In this document: in pieces, positions 39,421 to 47,891 of the stretch
Layout of the letters: the number at the start of each line of letters is the position of its first letter
Numbering within the stretch: the stretch's first letter is position 1
Assembly (NCBI GenBank): GCA_046726375.1
Contig: JBKPAJ010000021.1
Location: 62,001 to 126,000 of the forward strand
Source of the DNA: DASPWV01 sp046726375
GTDB taxonomy: Bacteria; Acidobacteriota; Vicinamibacteria; Vicinamibacterales; UBA2999
DNA: 64,000 bases
Direction: 5' to 3'
Position numbers and translations under genes: made by a program
Notes under the pieces: model-generated
The model's database searches: none
The model's input: the letters and a program-made list of their open reading frames with translations, nothing else
Told to the model about the DNA's origin: nothing

Positions 39421-39588
39421 ATGCGTCGCAGACCGCTGATGCAGTCGAAAGGACATCTGGCGAACTGTCCGTTTGGCGGCGAAAAGAACAGCGGCCTCGG
39501 AAGATACAACGGTCAATGGTCGATCGAGGAGCTCACCACAATGAACTGGATCTCTGTGCAACACGAACCGTTGACCTATCCCTTCTGA
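39421..39588 (+). pseudogene. C-terminal relic of an aldehyde dehydrogenase
   Basis: The frame ends with CPFGGEKNSGLGRYNGQW, then a segment with EELTTMNWISVQ and a terminal YPF, before TGA 39586-39588. This is the classic ALDH C terminus (PFGG-K-SG-GR). Nothing of the catalytic domain precedes it; the frame opens only after the response regulator's stop. It lies one base ahead of the oxidoreductase start, so it may once have been its operon partner. Confidence 0.6.
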
Positions 39589-39589
39589 G

Positions 39590-40606
39590 ATGACCGCCGT
39601 GCACGTTCACCGAACGACGGCGCGCAAGCGCGCGACGAAGGTCCCCGCGACGATGCGCGCGGCCGCCATTGATCGGTTCGGAGGACCGGAGGTCTTGACG
39701 CTGCACGTCATGCCGGTACCTGAAGTCGGGCCCTCGGAAGTCCTGATCGCGATTCACACGGCGGGCGTTGGCAGTTGGGACGCAGACATGCGCGAGGGAT
39801 GGTGGCCCGACAGCAAGCGCCCCAGGCCTCCGCTGGTGCCGGGCACTGACGGCTCAGGGACAATCGCCGGAGTAGGCTCGCGGGTTCGTCGATTCGCTCG
39901 CGGCGACACGGTGTATTCGTATAGCTTTGCCAACCCGAAGGGCGGCTTCTACGCGGAGTACGTGGCTGTCGTCGCCGAGAAGGTCGGACGACCTCCCGCG
40001 ATGCTCAGCCTGAAAGAGGCGGGTGCGGTCGCCACCACGGGTCTGACCGCGATCCAGGGAATAGACGACGTGCTTCATGTGAAGCGCGGCGAGGCTGTCG
40101 TGATTCACGGCGCCTCGGGCGGCGTCGGCAGTCTCGCGCTGCAGTTTGCGAAGATGCGCGGCGCGCGGGTCCTGGCGACCGCGTCCGGGCAAGAGGGCAT
40201 CGCGCTCGTGCGCCGTCTCGGCGCGGACGCAGCCGCCGACGCACGGCGTGATGACCTCAAGGCCGCGGCACTCGAGTTCGCGCCCGACGGCGTCGACGCG
40301 GTCCTGGCGCTTGCCGGAGGCAAGGCGCTCACACGGCTGCTCGACGCCGTTCGACGCGGTGGCCGCGTCGCGTTCCCAAAAGGCGTGGAACCCGCTCCTC
40401 GCAAGCGACGGGACTTGTCCGTCCAGTCGTACGACGCGACGCCGGGCGCCCGCGAGTTCGAACGCTTGGGGCGAGCGATTGAAGCCGCGCAGCTCGAGGT
40501 AGCGATTGCCGCGGCGTACCCGCTCGAGCGGGCCGCGAGCGCACACCAACGGCTCGAGAAGGGTCACGTGCACGGCAAGATCGTGTTGCGCGTCCGGGGC
40601 CGTTAA
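39590..40606 (+). CDS. Medium-chain NADP-dependent oxidoreductase (quinone reductase-like)
   Basis: 338 residues of the MDR superfamily. The N-terminal GroES-like domain has FGGPEVLTL and PLVPGTDGSGTIAGVG, and the Rossmann fold starts VVIHGASGGVGSLALQFAK. The zinc ligands of alcohol dehydrogenases are not evident, which favours the NADPH:quinone reductase or enoyl-reductase-like branch. About 20 extra basic residues precede the domain, so the real start may be a Met at residue 22 (MRAAAI). Substrate unknown. Confidence 0.85.
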   Translation: MTAVHVHRTTARKRATKVPATMRAAAIDRFGGPEVLTLHVMPVPEVGPSEVLIAIHTAGVGSWDADMREGWWPDSKRPRPPLVPGTDGSGTIAGVGSRVRRFARGDTVYSYSFANPKGGFYAEYVAVVAEKVGRPPAMLSLKEAGAVATTGLTAIQGIDDVLHVKRGEAVVIHGASGGVGSLALQFAKMRGARVLATASGQEGIALVRRLGADAAADARRDDLKAAALEFAPDGVDAVLALAGGKALTRLLDAVRRGGRVAFPKGVEPAPRKRRDLSVQSYDATPGAREFERLGRAIEAAQLEVAIAAAYPLERAASAHQRLEKGHVHGKIVLRVRGR

Positions 40607-40747
40607 CTGTATTGGCGGCCCCGAGGGCGTCTCTCTGCGCGCACGGTCTTCGAAGGATTCGCCGAAGTACTGGGAGTTTGGTCCGTCGCGGTAATTGTCG
40701 GAATGATGCAACGACCACGGCAGCGAACCAAGTGCCCTCGCAGGCCG

Positions 40748-40930
40748 ATGCTCAAGACCGTGGCGCATGAGATCGCGCATCTGCTGAACCATCATCGCAA
40801 AGCATCGACGCCGGCGCACGAGTACTACCAGACGTCCCGCTATCTGGTGGACGTGTTGAACACGCTGGACGGATCTGACATCAAAATCCCCATCAGCGCG
40901 TGCTCGACTGGAACCCCTGGTAGCGGGAGG
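40748..40930 (+). pseudogene. Unrecognised coding fragment
   Basis: The 340 bases after the oxidoreductase hold one coding-like stretch starting at ATG 40748. It has MLKTVAHEIAHLLNHHRK and then STPAHEYYQTSRYLVDVLNTL, with G/C-rich third codon positions. The frame then runs into the 3' end of the convergent LOG gene without a natural end. HEIAH matches a zinc-protease motif, but the surrounding residues give no support. Likely the remains of a small gene of unknown family. Confidence 0.3.
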
Positions 40931-40944
40931 CCGAATCTCGACCT

Positions 40945-41667
40945 TCACCGCGCCAAGTGCTTTGTCAGCCACGATGCCTGGTACTCACGCAACAGCGCGA
41001 TCGCTTCGTCAGCATTCGCCACACAGCGTGGGATGGCCATGTCGTCGGCGTTTGCCAACGGGGGGTCTTCAGCGAGCATTGAGCGACGCGCCCATTCGAT
41101 CAGGCCGGGCCACATCTTCCCCACGAGAATCAGCGGTGCGTCCGGGAGATGTTTCACCTGGAGCAGTTGCCAGATGATCATCGTTTCCAGGACCGTGCCG
41201 ACACCTCCCGGCGCCACCAGGAAGGCGTCGGAGGCGAGCACGAACTGGTGCAGGCGCGTAAAGAACGTCCGATGCTCGAAGACCTCCGTCACAAACGCGT
41301 TGACTTCCTGTTCAAACGGCAAATCGACCCGAATCCCGATCGACTCACCTCGTTTCGCTGTGGCCGCTCCTTCGTTGGCCGCCCTCATCAGACCTGGTCC
41401 CCCGCCGGTGATGATGTCGCAGTTCATCTCTGCCAGCGCGGCGGCAACCCGCTTCGTCTCTTCATAGCCGAACGATCCCGGCTGCACCCGCGCCGAGCCG
41501 AAGATGGTCACGCGATAGCGATCGCGGCGAGAGGGTTTGAGGCGGGTCAGATTGTTGACGACGTCCCAGAGTCCCAGGATCGAATCCACGAGAATCTGCC
41601 TCACATGCTCTTCATCCGCGAGGCTGACGGCTGCGGGCGATGTGTCACCAGACGTATGGTCGCTCAT
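40945..41667 (-). CDS. LOG-family nucleotide phosphoribohydrolase-like protein
   Basis: 240 residues with a Rossmann-like fold. The signature motifs are GGGPGLMRAANEGA and PGGVGTVLE, the latter carrying the catalytic glutamate and matching PGGxGTxxE. LOG proteins release nucleobases from nucleoside 5'-monophosphates; the physiological substrate here is unknown. The 350 bases upstream (41668-42019) show no gene apart from the MarR promoter region. Confidence 0.9.
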   Translation of the reverse strand: MSDHTSGDTSPAAVSLADEEHVRQILVDSILGLWDVVNNLTRLKPSRRDRYRVTIFGSARVQPGSFGYEETKRVAAALAEMNCDIITGGGPGLMRAANEGAATAKRGESIGIRVDLPFEQEVNAFVTEVFEHRTFFTRLHQFVLASDAFLVAPGGVGTVLETMIIWQLLQVKHLPDAPLILVGKMWPGLIEWARRSMLAEDPPLANADDMAIPRCVANADEAIALLREYQASWLTKHLAR

Positions 41668-41980
41668 GACTGTTCTCTCTCATTTGGTCCGCAAGTATTC
41701 CCGGCGCTGCGACGACCGCCAACAATGCTTGCAACTGATATTCGTTTGTTAAGACGGCCGGCATCGAAGCGGCTCGGCGGAATGTAATACATGGGTGTAG
41801 AATCTGCCCACATCTCCAACCGGCAGCAGCGACGAGTCGACCGCCGATGACTTGGGCGGCGTGATCATGCGCGCGGTCGCCATCGTTGACCGCGGCATCG
41901 CCTCCATTGACCGCCCGTAGCGTGATTACCGGTCTGCCTGTGACGCGACGGCAGCGCCGGGAGGCGGCACCTAGCCCAAG

Positions 41981-41999
41981 TAATTGACATTGTCAATTA
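41981..41999. promoter_or_regulatory. Palindromic operator of the MarR-type regulator
   Basis: TAATTGACA-T-TGTCAATTA is a perfect 9-base-pair inverted repeat around one base. A second half-site, TTGACAAT, follows at 42005-42012. The palindrome contains the -35 element of the promoter below and lies 21 bases before the regulator's ATG, the typical place for MarR autorepression. Confidence 0.7.
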
Positions 42000-42012
42000 G
42001 TTACTTGACAAT
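41984..42012 (+). promoter_or_regulatory. Sigma-70-type promoter of the MarR operon
   Basis: A perfect -35 TTGACA (41984-41989), a 17-base spacer and -10 GACAAT (42007-42012, 4 of 6 matches). Transcription would start near 42019, giving a message that is leaderless or nearly so at ATG 42020; no ribosome-binding site fits in between. Confidence 0.55.
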
Positions 42013-42019
42013 AGCCAGC

Positions 42020-42943
42020 ATGGACTCCAGGACCCGCGTCCAGGCCGTCCGCCGCTTCAATCGTTTCTACACTAAACACATCGGCGTCCTGCAGCAGGGA
42101 TTTCTCGGCAGTCCGTTCTCACTTGCGGAAGGACGCGTGCTGTACGAGATCGCGCATCGCCCGCAGCCGACGCCGACCGACGTCGCCAAAGCGCTCGCGC
42201 TCGACGCAGCCTACGTGAGCCGCATGCTGCGCAGTTTCGATCAGCGCGGCCTGGTGCGCCGCACGCCGTCGCGCACCGACGGCCGGCGCGCGCACCTGTC
42301 GCTCACGCGCAGCGGACAGGCGGCCTTCGCGCGCCTCAATCAGCGAACCAACGACGACGTTGCGGCAACGCTGCACAAACTGTCGGCAGGTGACCAGCGA
42401 CGGTTGGTGGCGGCGATGCAGGTCATCGAAGGGTTGCTGGGTGCGACGCGGGAGCAACCCACGTCGTACCTCCTGCGCCCGCCGCAAGCCGGAGACCTGG
42501 GGTGGATCGTGCATCGTCAGGGCGCGCTCTACGCCGACGAGTGGGGATACAACGAGGAGTTCGAGGCGCTCGCCGCCGACATCGTTGCGGCGTTCGTGCA
42601 GCACCTGAGGCCGTCGAAGGAACGCTGCTGGATCGCTGAAAAGGACGGCGAGATCGTCGGCTCGGTCTTCCTCGTCTACAAATCGAAGACTGTTGCGAAG
42701 CTTCGACTGCTGTACGTCGAGCCGTCTGCGCGTGGTCTGGGCATCGGTGCGCGGCTCATCGAGGAATGCGTGCGCTTCGCGAGACGGGCGGGATACCAGA
42801 AGATCACGCTGTGGACGCAGAGCGAGCTCGCGGCGGCGCGACATCTCTACAAGCGGGCCGGGTTTACGCTGACCGCGAAAAAGACACACGACAGCTTCGG
42901 CAGGAAAGGCCTTGTGGCCGAGACGTGGGACCTCGCGCTGTGA
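42020..42943 (+). CDS. MarR-type regulator fused to GNAT acetyltransferase
   Basis: 307 residues from ATG 42020. Residues about 1-145 form a MarR winged helix with TDVAKALALDAAYVSRMLRS and the wing SRTDGRRAHLSLT. Residues about 152-307 form a GNAT domain with LRLLYVEPSARGLGIGARLI (acetyl-CoA loop) and AARHLYKRAGF. Such fusions bind DNA and acetylate a small molecule or protein. A perfect palindrome lies just upstream. Its stop overlaps the GTG start of the methyltransferase. Confidence 0.92.
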   Translation: MDSRTRVQAVRRFNRFYTKHIGVLQQGFLGSPFSLAEGRVLYEIAHRPQPTPTDVAKALALDAAYVSRMLRSFDQRGLVRRTPSRTDGRRAHLSLTRSGQAAFARLNQRTNDDVAATLHKLSAGDQRRLVAAMQVIEGLLGATREQPTSYLLRPPQAGDLGWIVHRQGALYADEWGYNEEFEALAADIVAAFVQHLRPSKERCWIAEKDGEIVGSVFLVYKSKTVAKLRLLYVEPSARGLGIGARLIEECVRFARRAGYQKITLWTQSELAAARHLYKRAGFTLTAKKTHDSFGRKGLVAETWDLAL

Positions 42944-43761
42944 CCGAACCGATCTACGTCTGCGGGCACACGCCGGCTGAGCTCGACCGCCTGCGCAGCC
43001 AGAGCGCCTTCTTCGAGGACATCACGCGCGCTGTGTTTGACGCGGCCGGGCTGCAGCCCGGTTCGCGTGTGCTCGACATCGGCTGTGGTGTCGGCAGTGT
43101 GTCATTCCTCGCGGCTGAGATCGTCGGTCCTGCAGGATCCGTGATCGGCGTCGATCGCGCCCCCGAAGCGATCGCGGCCGCTCGCGCACGCGCGCGGGAA
43201 GAGGGCCGGCCGAATGTCGATTTTCGCCTCGGCACGATCGACGAGATCGTCGACGATCGATTCGACGCGCTTGTTGGCCGGTTCGTGTTGATGCATCAGG
43301 CGAAACCCGCCGCGACTCTGCGCGCTGCCGCCCGGCACCTTCGGCCCGGAGGACTCGTCATCATGCTCGAATCCGCCATGAGTGCGTGCGTTGCCGGCTT
43401 TCACTCTTCCCCGCATTCGCCGACCTACGACCGCGTCGTTTGCCTCATCACCGACATCATTCGAGCCGCCGGCGCCGACGTCGCCATGGGGCTTCGTCTC
43501 GGCGAGGTGTTCGAACGCGCAGGCCTGGCGCGGCCAACCATGCGGCTGCATGCGCGAGTTGAAGGCGGGCCGGATGCGCCGATTTATCGCTACATCACAG
43601 ACAGTCTTCGCAGCGTGCTGCCGCTCGCTGAGCAGCTTGGCGTCAATGGCTGTGCGGACGTGGACATCGGACAGCTCGAGGACGCATTGAGAGCAGAAGT
43701 TGTCGCGTCTGGCGGCGTGCTCGCATCACCGCCGGTCATATCGGCGTGGAGCGGAGCGTGA
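42940..43761 (+). CDS. SAM-dependent class I methyltransferase
   Basis: 273 residues from GTG 42940, which overlaps the upstream stop (GTGA). Motif I is VLDIGCGVGSVSFLAAE, then GVDRAPEAIAAARARA for the acidic ribose-binding loop and AARHLRPGGLVIMLE for the later strand. No clue to the methyl acceptor. Co-translation with the MarR-acetyltransferase suggests it modifies the compound that the regulator senses or acetylates. Confidence 0.88.
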   Translation: MTEPIYVCGHTPAELDRLRSQSAFFEDITRAVFDAAGLQPGSRVLDIGCGVGSVSFLAAEIVGPAGSVIGVDRAPEAIAAARARAREEGRPNVDFRLGTIDEIVDDRFDALVGRFVLMHQAKPAATLRAAARHLRPGGLVIMLESAMSACVAGFHSSPHSPTYDRVVCLITDIIRAAGADVAMGLRLGEVFERAGLARPTMRLHARVEGGPDAPIYRYITDSLRSVLPLAEQLGVNGCADVDIGQLEDALRAEVVASGGVLASPPVISAWSGA

Positions 43762-43765
43762 AAAG

Positions 43766-44038
43766 GTGGCGATTCTGGTAGCGGCCGTCGTCGTCTTCGG
43801 CGTACCGACAATCTATTTTGCCGTTCGCAGTAGAGACTTTCGCAAATTTCTCGCAGGCGCATTCTTGGTGAGCGCGGGTGTGCAGTTCTATTTGTATCTC
43901 GCCGGTGTTTCAGTGCCGCTTCTGGGCACCGGATTGGTTCAGACGCCCGCGCTGAGCGCAGTGCGCTCCGCGCTTCACTTCATTTTCTTTTTGATCACGT
44001 TCTATTTTGGATACATCAAAAGGTCCGACGCCCGATGA
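43766..44038 (+). CDS. Small membrane protein of unknown function
   Basis: 90 residues from GTG 43766, preceded by GGAG. Two to three hydrophobic helices (LVAAVVVFGVPTIYFAV, then FLAGAFLVSAGVQFYLYLAG and FIFFLITFYFGYI). No family recognised. It starts 4 bases after the methyltransferase stop and completes the MarR-led operon, so it may export or be altered by the same compound. Confidence 0.65.
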   Translation: MAILVAAVVVFGVPTIYFAVRSRDFRKFLAGAFLVSAGVQFYLYLAGVSVPLLGTGLVQTPALSAVRSALHFIFFLITFYFGYIKRSDAR

Positions 44039-44075
44039 ACTGTGTCGTGGTTCACGGGCATAAGGCGGCAGGCCC

Positions 44076-44111
44076 TCCGGATTCCGGACGAGGCTCCGGC
44101 ACTCCGGAGCC
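44076..44111. repeat. Tandem TCCGG hairpins
   Basis: TCCGG-ATT-CCGGA (44076-44088) is followed by GGCTCCGG-CACT-CCGGAGCC (44092-44111). Both are perfect stems with tiny loops. They lie in the spacer between the small membrane protein and the potassium channel genes; the remaining spacer shows no gene. REP-like or terminator function is possible; no T-run follows. Confidence 0.5.
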
Positions 44112-44272
44112 CGGGTCCCTCTTGCGAAAGGCGGCCTCGTGGCGCAAACGGTCCGAAGTCCTTAAATCGCAACACTTCCAGTCTCACGGAGGCCGAATCG
44201 TCCTCAGGTACGCAGCATGCTTCATCGGTGCCTGCGCATGGTGCCGGCGGATTGCATGAGGGCTCCATCCCG

Positions 44273-44701
44273 ATGGTCACACGACTGATCGTCGCGTGCA
44301 CCGTGATGGCGCTGTGTGTCACCATCCACGCCGGCGGCGTGACGTGGGCGATCAGATGGTTGCGCAACGCTCCCGTGCCGGTGCAGCGGTTCTGGCCCAG
44401 CCTGCGGCTGTTTATCGCCCTCGCCGTGTGGATCGTGCTGCTGCATCTCCTGGAGATCATTGTCTGGGCCGTGCTGTATCTCTGGAACGGTGCGATGCCC
44501 GACTTACATACGGCCATGTACTTCAGCGCCGTGACCTACACCACGACTGGCTACGGCGACGTCGTGCTGCCGGAGGGATGGCGGCTCGACGGAGGGGTCG
44601 AGGCATTAACGGGCATCTTGATGTGCGGATGGTCGGCGGGATTTTTCTTTGCGGTGGTGAATCGCCTCTATGAAGCACGACCCGGCGCAGCCCACTCGTA
44701 A
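44273..44701 (+). CDS. Two-helix potassium channel subunit
   Basis: 142 residues from ATG 44273. Membrane helices at about 3-22, 45-68 and 112-133 frame a pore loop with the K+ selectivity filter T92-G93-Y94-G95-D96 in AMYFSAVTYTTTGYGDVVLP. No cytosolic RCK or ligand domain is attached. Likely a tetrameric K+ channel of the Ion_trans_2 type. Its 3' end overlaps the antiporter gene by 32 bases. Confidence 0.88.
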   Translation: MVTRLIVACTVMALCVTIHAGGVTWAIRWLRNAPVPVQRFWPSLRLFIALAVWIVLLHLLEIIVWAVLYLWNGAMPDLHTAMYFSAVTYTTTGYGDVVLPEGWRLDGGVEALTGILMCGWSAGFFFAVVNRLYEARPGAAHS

Positions 44702-45797
44702 CAGCGCGTTGTCCTTCAGGCCGTCAATCAACTGGTTGCTGGCCCTCGTCCCCGTGTCGGTCGCGCTCGAACAGGCGCACGTTCCTGCGCCACTGCTGTT
44801 CTTCTCGGCGGCGCTCGCGATCGTGCCGATTGCGCGTCTGATCGTGCTCTCGACCGAGCAGCTCGCGACGCGCACGGGCGATGCCGTCGGCGGCCTGCTC
44901 AACGCCACCTTCGGCAACGCGCCGGAGCTGATCATCGCGCTCGTGGCGCTCAGGGCTGGTTTCTATGACATGGTGCGTGCATCGATCATCGGCGCGATTC
45001 TCGCCAATCTCATGCTCGCCACCGGCGTGGCGTTCTTTCTGGGCGGTCTCAGATATCACACCCAGGAGTACAACGCTGGCGCGGCGCGGCTCTACAGCTC
45101 AATGATGTTGATCTCGGCGGTGAGCCTCGGTGTCCCGAGCGCGTTCAACCGCTTCTTCTCGCCGGAAGCGACCATTCGCGAGGAGAAGCTCGTGAACCTC
45201 GGAACCGCGGTGGTGCTACTTGCCGCCTACGGCTTGTACCTCGTGTTCCTGCTGAAGACGCACCCCGAGTACTTCGAGAGCGTCACGATGACGGAAGCGG
45301 AGCACGGGCCCGAGGGTCCGCAGTGGAGTCTCGGACGGGCCATCGGCAGTTTGGTCGGAGTCTCACTTCTGGCGGCGTGGATGAGCGAAATCCTCGTCGG
45401 CGCCGCTGAGGGCACAGGCAAGGCGCTCGGCATGTCGGAAGTCTTCATCGGGATCGTCTTTCTCGCGATCATCGGCGGTGCGGCCGAGAGCGGGTCGGCG
45501 ATCGCGATGGCGCGCAAGAACAAGCTCGATCTCACCGTGGGCATCGCGATGGGCAGCAGTATCCAAATCGCGTTGTTCGTCGCGCCGGTGCTGGCGCTCG
45601 CGAGCGGCCTGATCGCGCCGCAGCCACTCGAACTTTCCTTCAGCCGCGCGGAGCTCGGGACGTTGTTTCTCGGCGTGCTGGTTGCCGCCATCGTCGCCGG
45701 CGATGGCCGCTCGAATTGGTACAAGGGTGTTCAGCTCATGCTCGTATACGTGATGATCGCCCTTCTGTTCTACTTCCTGCCCGCGGGCACAGGGTGA
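44670..45797 (+). CDS. cax: Calcium/proton antiporter (CaCA superfamily)
   Basis: 375 residues, about 11 membrane helices. The two inverted alpha-repeats are visible: LLNATFGNAPELIIA (GNAPELI at 82-88) and FLAIIGGAAESGSAIAMARK. An acidic loop EAEHGPEGPQ separates the halves. It exchanges cytosolic Ca2+ for protons at the inner membrane. The 32-base overlap with the K+ channel gene means the two are translated from one message. Confidence 0.92.
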   Translation: MKHDPAQPTRNSALSFRPSINWLLALVPVSVALEQAHVPAPLLFFSAALAIVPIARLIVLSTEQLATRTGDAVGGLLNATFGNAPELIIALVALRAGFYDMVRASIIGAILANLMLATGVAFFLGGLRYHTQEYNAGAARLYSSMMLISAVSLGVPSAFNRFFSPEATIREEKLVNLGTAVVLLAAYGLYLVFLLKTHPEYFESVTMTEAEHGPEGPQWSLGRAIGSLVGVSLLAAWMSEILVGAAEGTGKALGMSEVFIGIVFLAIIGGAAESGSAIAMARKNKLDLTVGIAMGSSIQIALFVAPVLALASGLIAPQPLELSFSRAELGTLFLGVLVAAIVAGDGRSNWYKGVQLMLVYVMIALLFYFLPAGTG

Positions 45798-45819
45798 CCG
45801 GCGAACCCGAATACTCAAC

Positions 45820-46327
45820 ATGAGGCGAGCGGATTCCATGAGCACTTGGCGGCGGACCGGCCTGGAACAACTCATGCGCGACGTCGGCTACGGACTGCGC
45901 CAGATCCGCCGCAAATCCAGGGTTCTCGGCCATCGCCATCCTTACGTTCGCGCTCGGCATCGGCGCCAACACCGCGATGTTCAGTGTTGTGGATGCCGTG
46001 CTGATTCGTCGGCTGCCCTATGTCGACGCGGACCGTCTCGTCATGATTTGGGACAAGATGAGTTACATCGACTTCCCGAAACACTATTCAACGCCCGCCG
46101 AGTGGTACGACTGGCGGCGCAGCAACACGGTGTTCATGGATATCGCGGCAACTCAACCTGGAGACGCAACCCTCTCGGGCGACGGCGAGCCGGAACAAGT
46201 GCCGGCCCGCAAGGTCACCGCGAATTTCTGGACTCTCCTTGGCGCCCAGTCGCTCGTCGGACGCGTGTTCACCGACTACGAAGATGCGCGAGCCGCGCGG
46301 GTGGCCGTGATCAGCTATGGCCTGTAG
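45820..46327 (+). pseudogene. N-terminal fragment of an ADOP/MacB-like permease
   Basis: Residues resembling LEQLMRDVGYGLRQIRRK are in one frame. From about 45920 the frame shifts and continues GFSAIAILTFALGIGANTAM, then FSVVDAVLIRRLPYVDADRL. It ends at a TAG (46325-46327) where the family has Trp (VISYGLW). About 650 further residues of the permease are absent. Frameshift, nonsense codon and truncation together show a dead gene. Confidence 0.8.
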
Positions 46328-46889
46328 CGCAAGCATCGGCTTACCTCACACTGCATCAGCGTGCACATAACGACACCCACGACACCATTTGCCGGCGAAC
46401 TGCTGTGAAGAATGCGGCGCACAGCCCAGCTAAGATCATTGACGCCTCGCGGCCGCACCTCTCGATGATCGACGCAGCTGCTAATCGTTCGGAGCTCTGA
46501 ATTATTGAGGTCGTAATCGCCGGCTGCATGGCGGTCGCACGCCTTCGCAAGGTTCTCACCCGGCGAAAAGCGCGCTACTGCGCCACCGCCACCGAACTCG
46601 GTCCAGACCGAGTGGCCGAGAAATGATTCGCCCTAGTCGTGTTAACGGGCACACGCGCGTCAGGAATGCAAAGCGCGACGCCGCAAAGAAAATTTGCAAA
46701 TAGCTCTTGACATGTTTCGCGCGTGCCACCGCCAAAGATCACCGCTGGTATGTAGATCGGCCGTCGTGGCGACGACGATGGCGCGGGAGTGATTTTCTTG
46801 CTGCGGCCACGTCAAACGCTTTCTACAACCACGAACGCACGCCTGCGCGGCGCTCGGGGTTGCAAAATCTGCCGTGCTATAGCGGGAGT
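46328..46889 (+). other. Intergenic stretch without gene
   Basis: The 560 bases between the permease fragment and the HNH gene show no frame with coding character and no recognisable remains. A TTGACA at 46707-46712 could be a -35 element, but no matching -10 was found at the right distance. Confidence 0.5.
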
Positions 46890-47891
46890 ATGACGACCAT
46901 CGCTCCCTCCTTCGTCGATGTATGCGATCGCGATATCGTGGTCCACGTCAAGGACGCCGCCGCGCACGAGCGCGGCGCCACGGGAAGGCTGATCGCGCTG
47001 CTGGCGGAGTTCGATGCACGACGACTGCATCTCGCCGAAGGATGTTCTTCCCTGTTCATCTATTGCACGCAAGTGCTACACCTGTCAGAACACGCCGCGT
47101 ACGGCCGGATCGAAGCCGCGCGCGCCGCACGCCGTCTGCCGGTCGTCCTGGAGCGGCTTGCCGACGGATCGGTGAACCTCACCACGGTGTGTTTGCTGGC
47201 GCCGCATCTGACGCCACAGAACGCGGCGGAAGTGTTGGACAGAGCGCGGCACAAGAGCAAGCGCTACGTTGAACATCTCGTCGCGGAGTTGCGCCCGCTT
47301 CCCGATGTGGCCGCGGCCGTGCGCAAGTTGCCGGAGGCCAAAGCAGTCGCGCCCTCATCCGCGACCGACCCGGTGAGCCCGGCCGGTGCGCGCGCGCCCA
47401 CTCCGACTGTCGCGCCAACGCCTCCAAGTCATCGGCCCGTCGTCGCGCCGCTCGCGCCAGAGCGCTACAAGATTCAAATGACCGTGGACCGGGAGACTTA
47501 CGAACGGCTACGGCGCGCCCAGGACTTGCTCCGTCATGTGATTCCGACGGGCGGTCCCGCCGCCATCGTCGGGCGCGCACTCACACTCCTGGTCGAACGT
47601 CTCGAGCGGACCAGGTGTGCGACGACCGATCGACCTCACGGGGCGAGTCCACCTGTCTCCTCGTCGCGGACCATTCCTGCCGCGGTCAGACGGCGCGTGC
47701 TGCAGCGTGACGGCAATCGTTGCGCCTTTGTCGGCACAGAAGGCCGATGCACCGACACGGGATTTCTCGAGTTCCATCACGTGCTACCGTTCGCGGACGG
47801 CGGCGCGGGGACGGTCGACAATATCGAGCTGCGCTGCCGCAGTCATGACGCACACGAGGCGGAGCGGTGGTTTGGGTTGGCTGGACCGTGA
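46890..47891 (+). CDS. HNH endonuclease domain protein
   Basis: 333 residues from ATG 46890. The N-terminal helical part (about 1-150) is typical of acidobacterial/actinobacterial HNH proteins with DUF222-like regions. A Pro/Ala/Thr-rich linker follows, and the C-terminal HNH domain has RRRVLQRDGNRCAF, FHHVLPFADGG with the catalytic His pair, and DNIELRCRSHDAHEAERW. Such solitary genes are often multicopy and mobile; the target is unknown. It is surrounded by decayed genes. Confidence 0.85.
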   Translation: MTTIAPSFVDVCDRDIVVHVKDAAAHERGATGRLIALLAEFDARRLHLAEGCSSLFIYCTQVLHLSEHAAYGRIEAARAARRLPVVLERLADGSVNLTTVCLLAPHLTPQNAAEVLDRARHKSKRYVEHLVAELRPLPDVAAAVRKLPEAKAVAPSSATDPVSPAGARAPTPTVAPTPPSHRPVVAPLAPERYKIQMTVDRETYERLRRAQDLLRHVIPTGGPAAIVGRALTLLVERLERTRCATTDRPHGASPPVSSSRTIPAAVRRRVLQRDGNRCAFVGTEGRCTDTGFLEFHHVLPFADGGAGTVDNIELRCRSHDAHEAERWFGLAGP

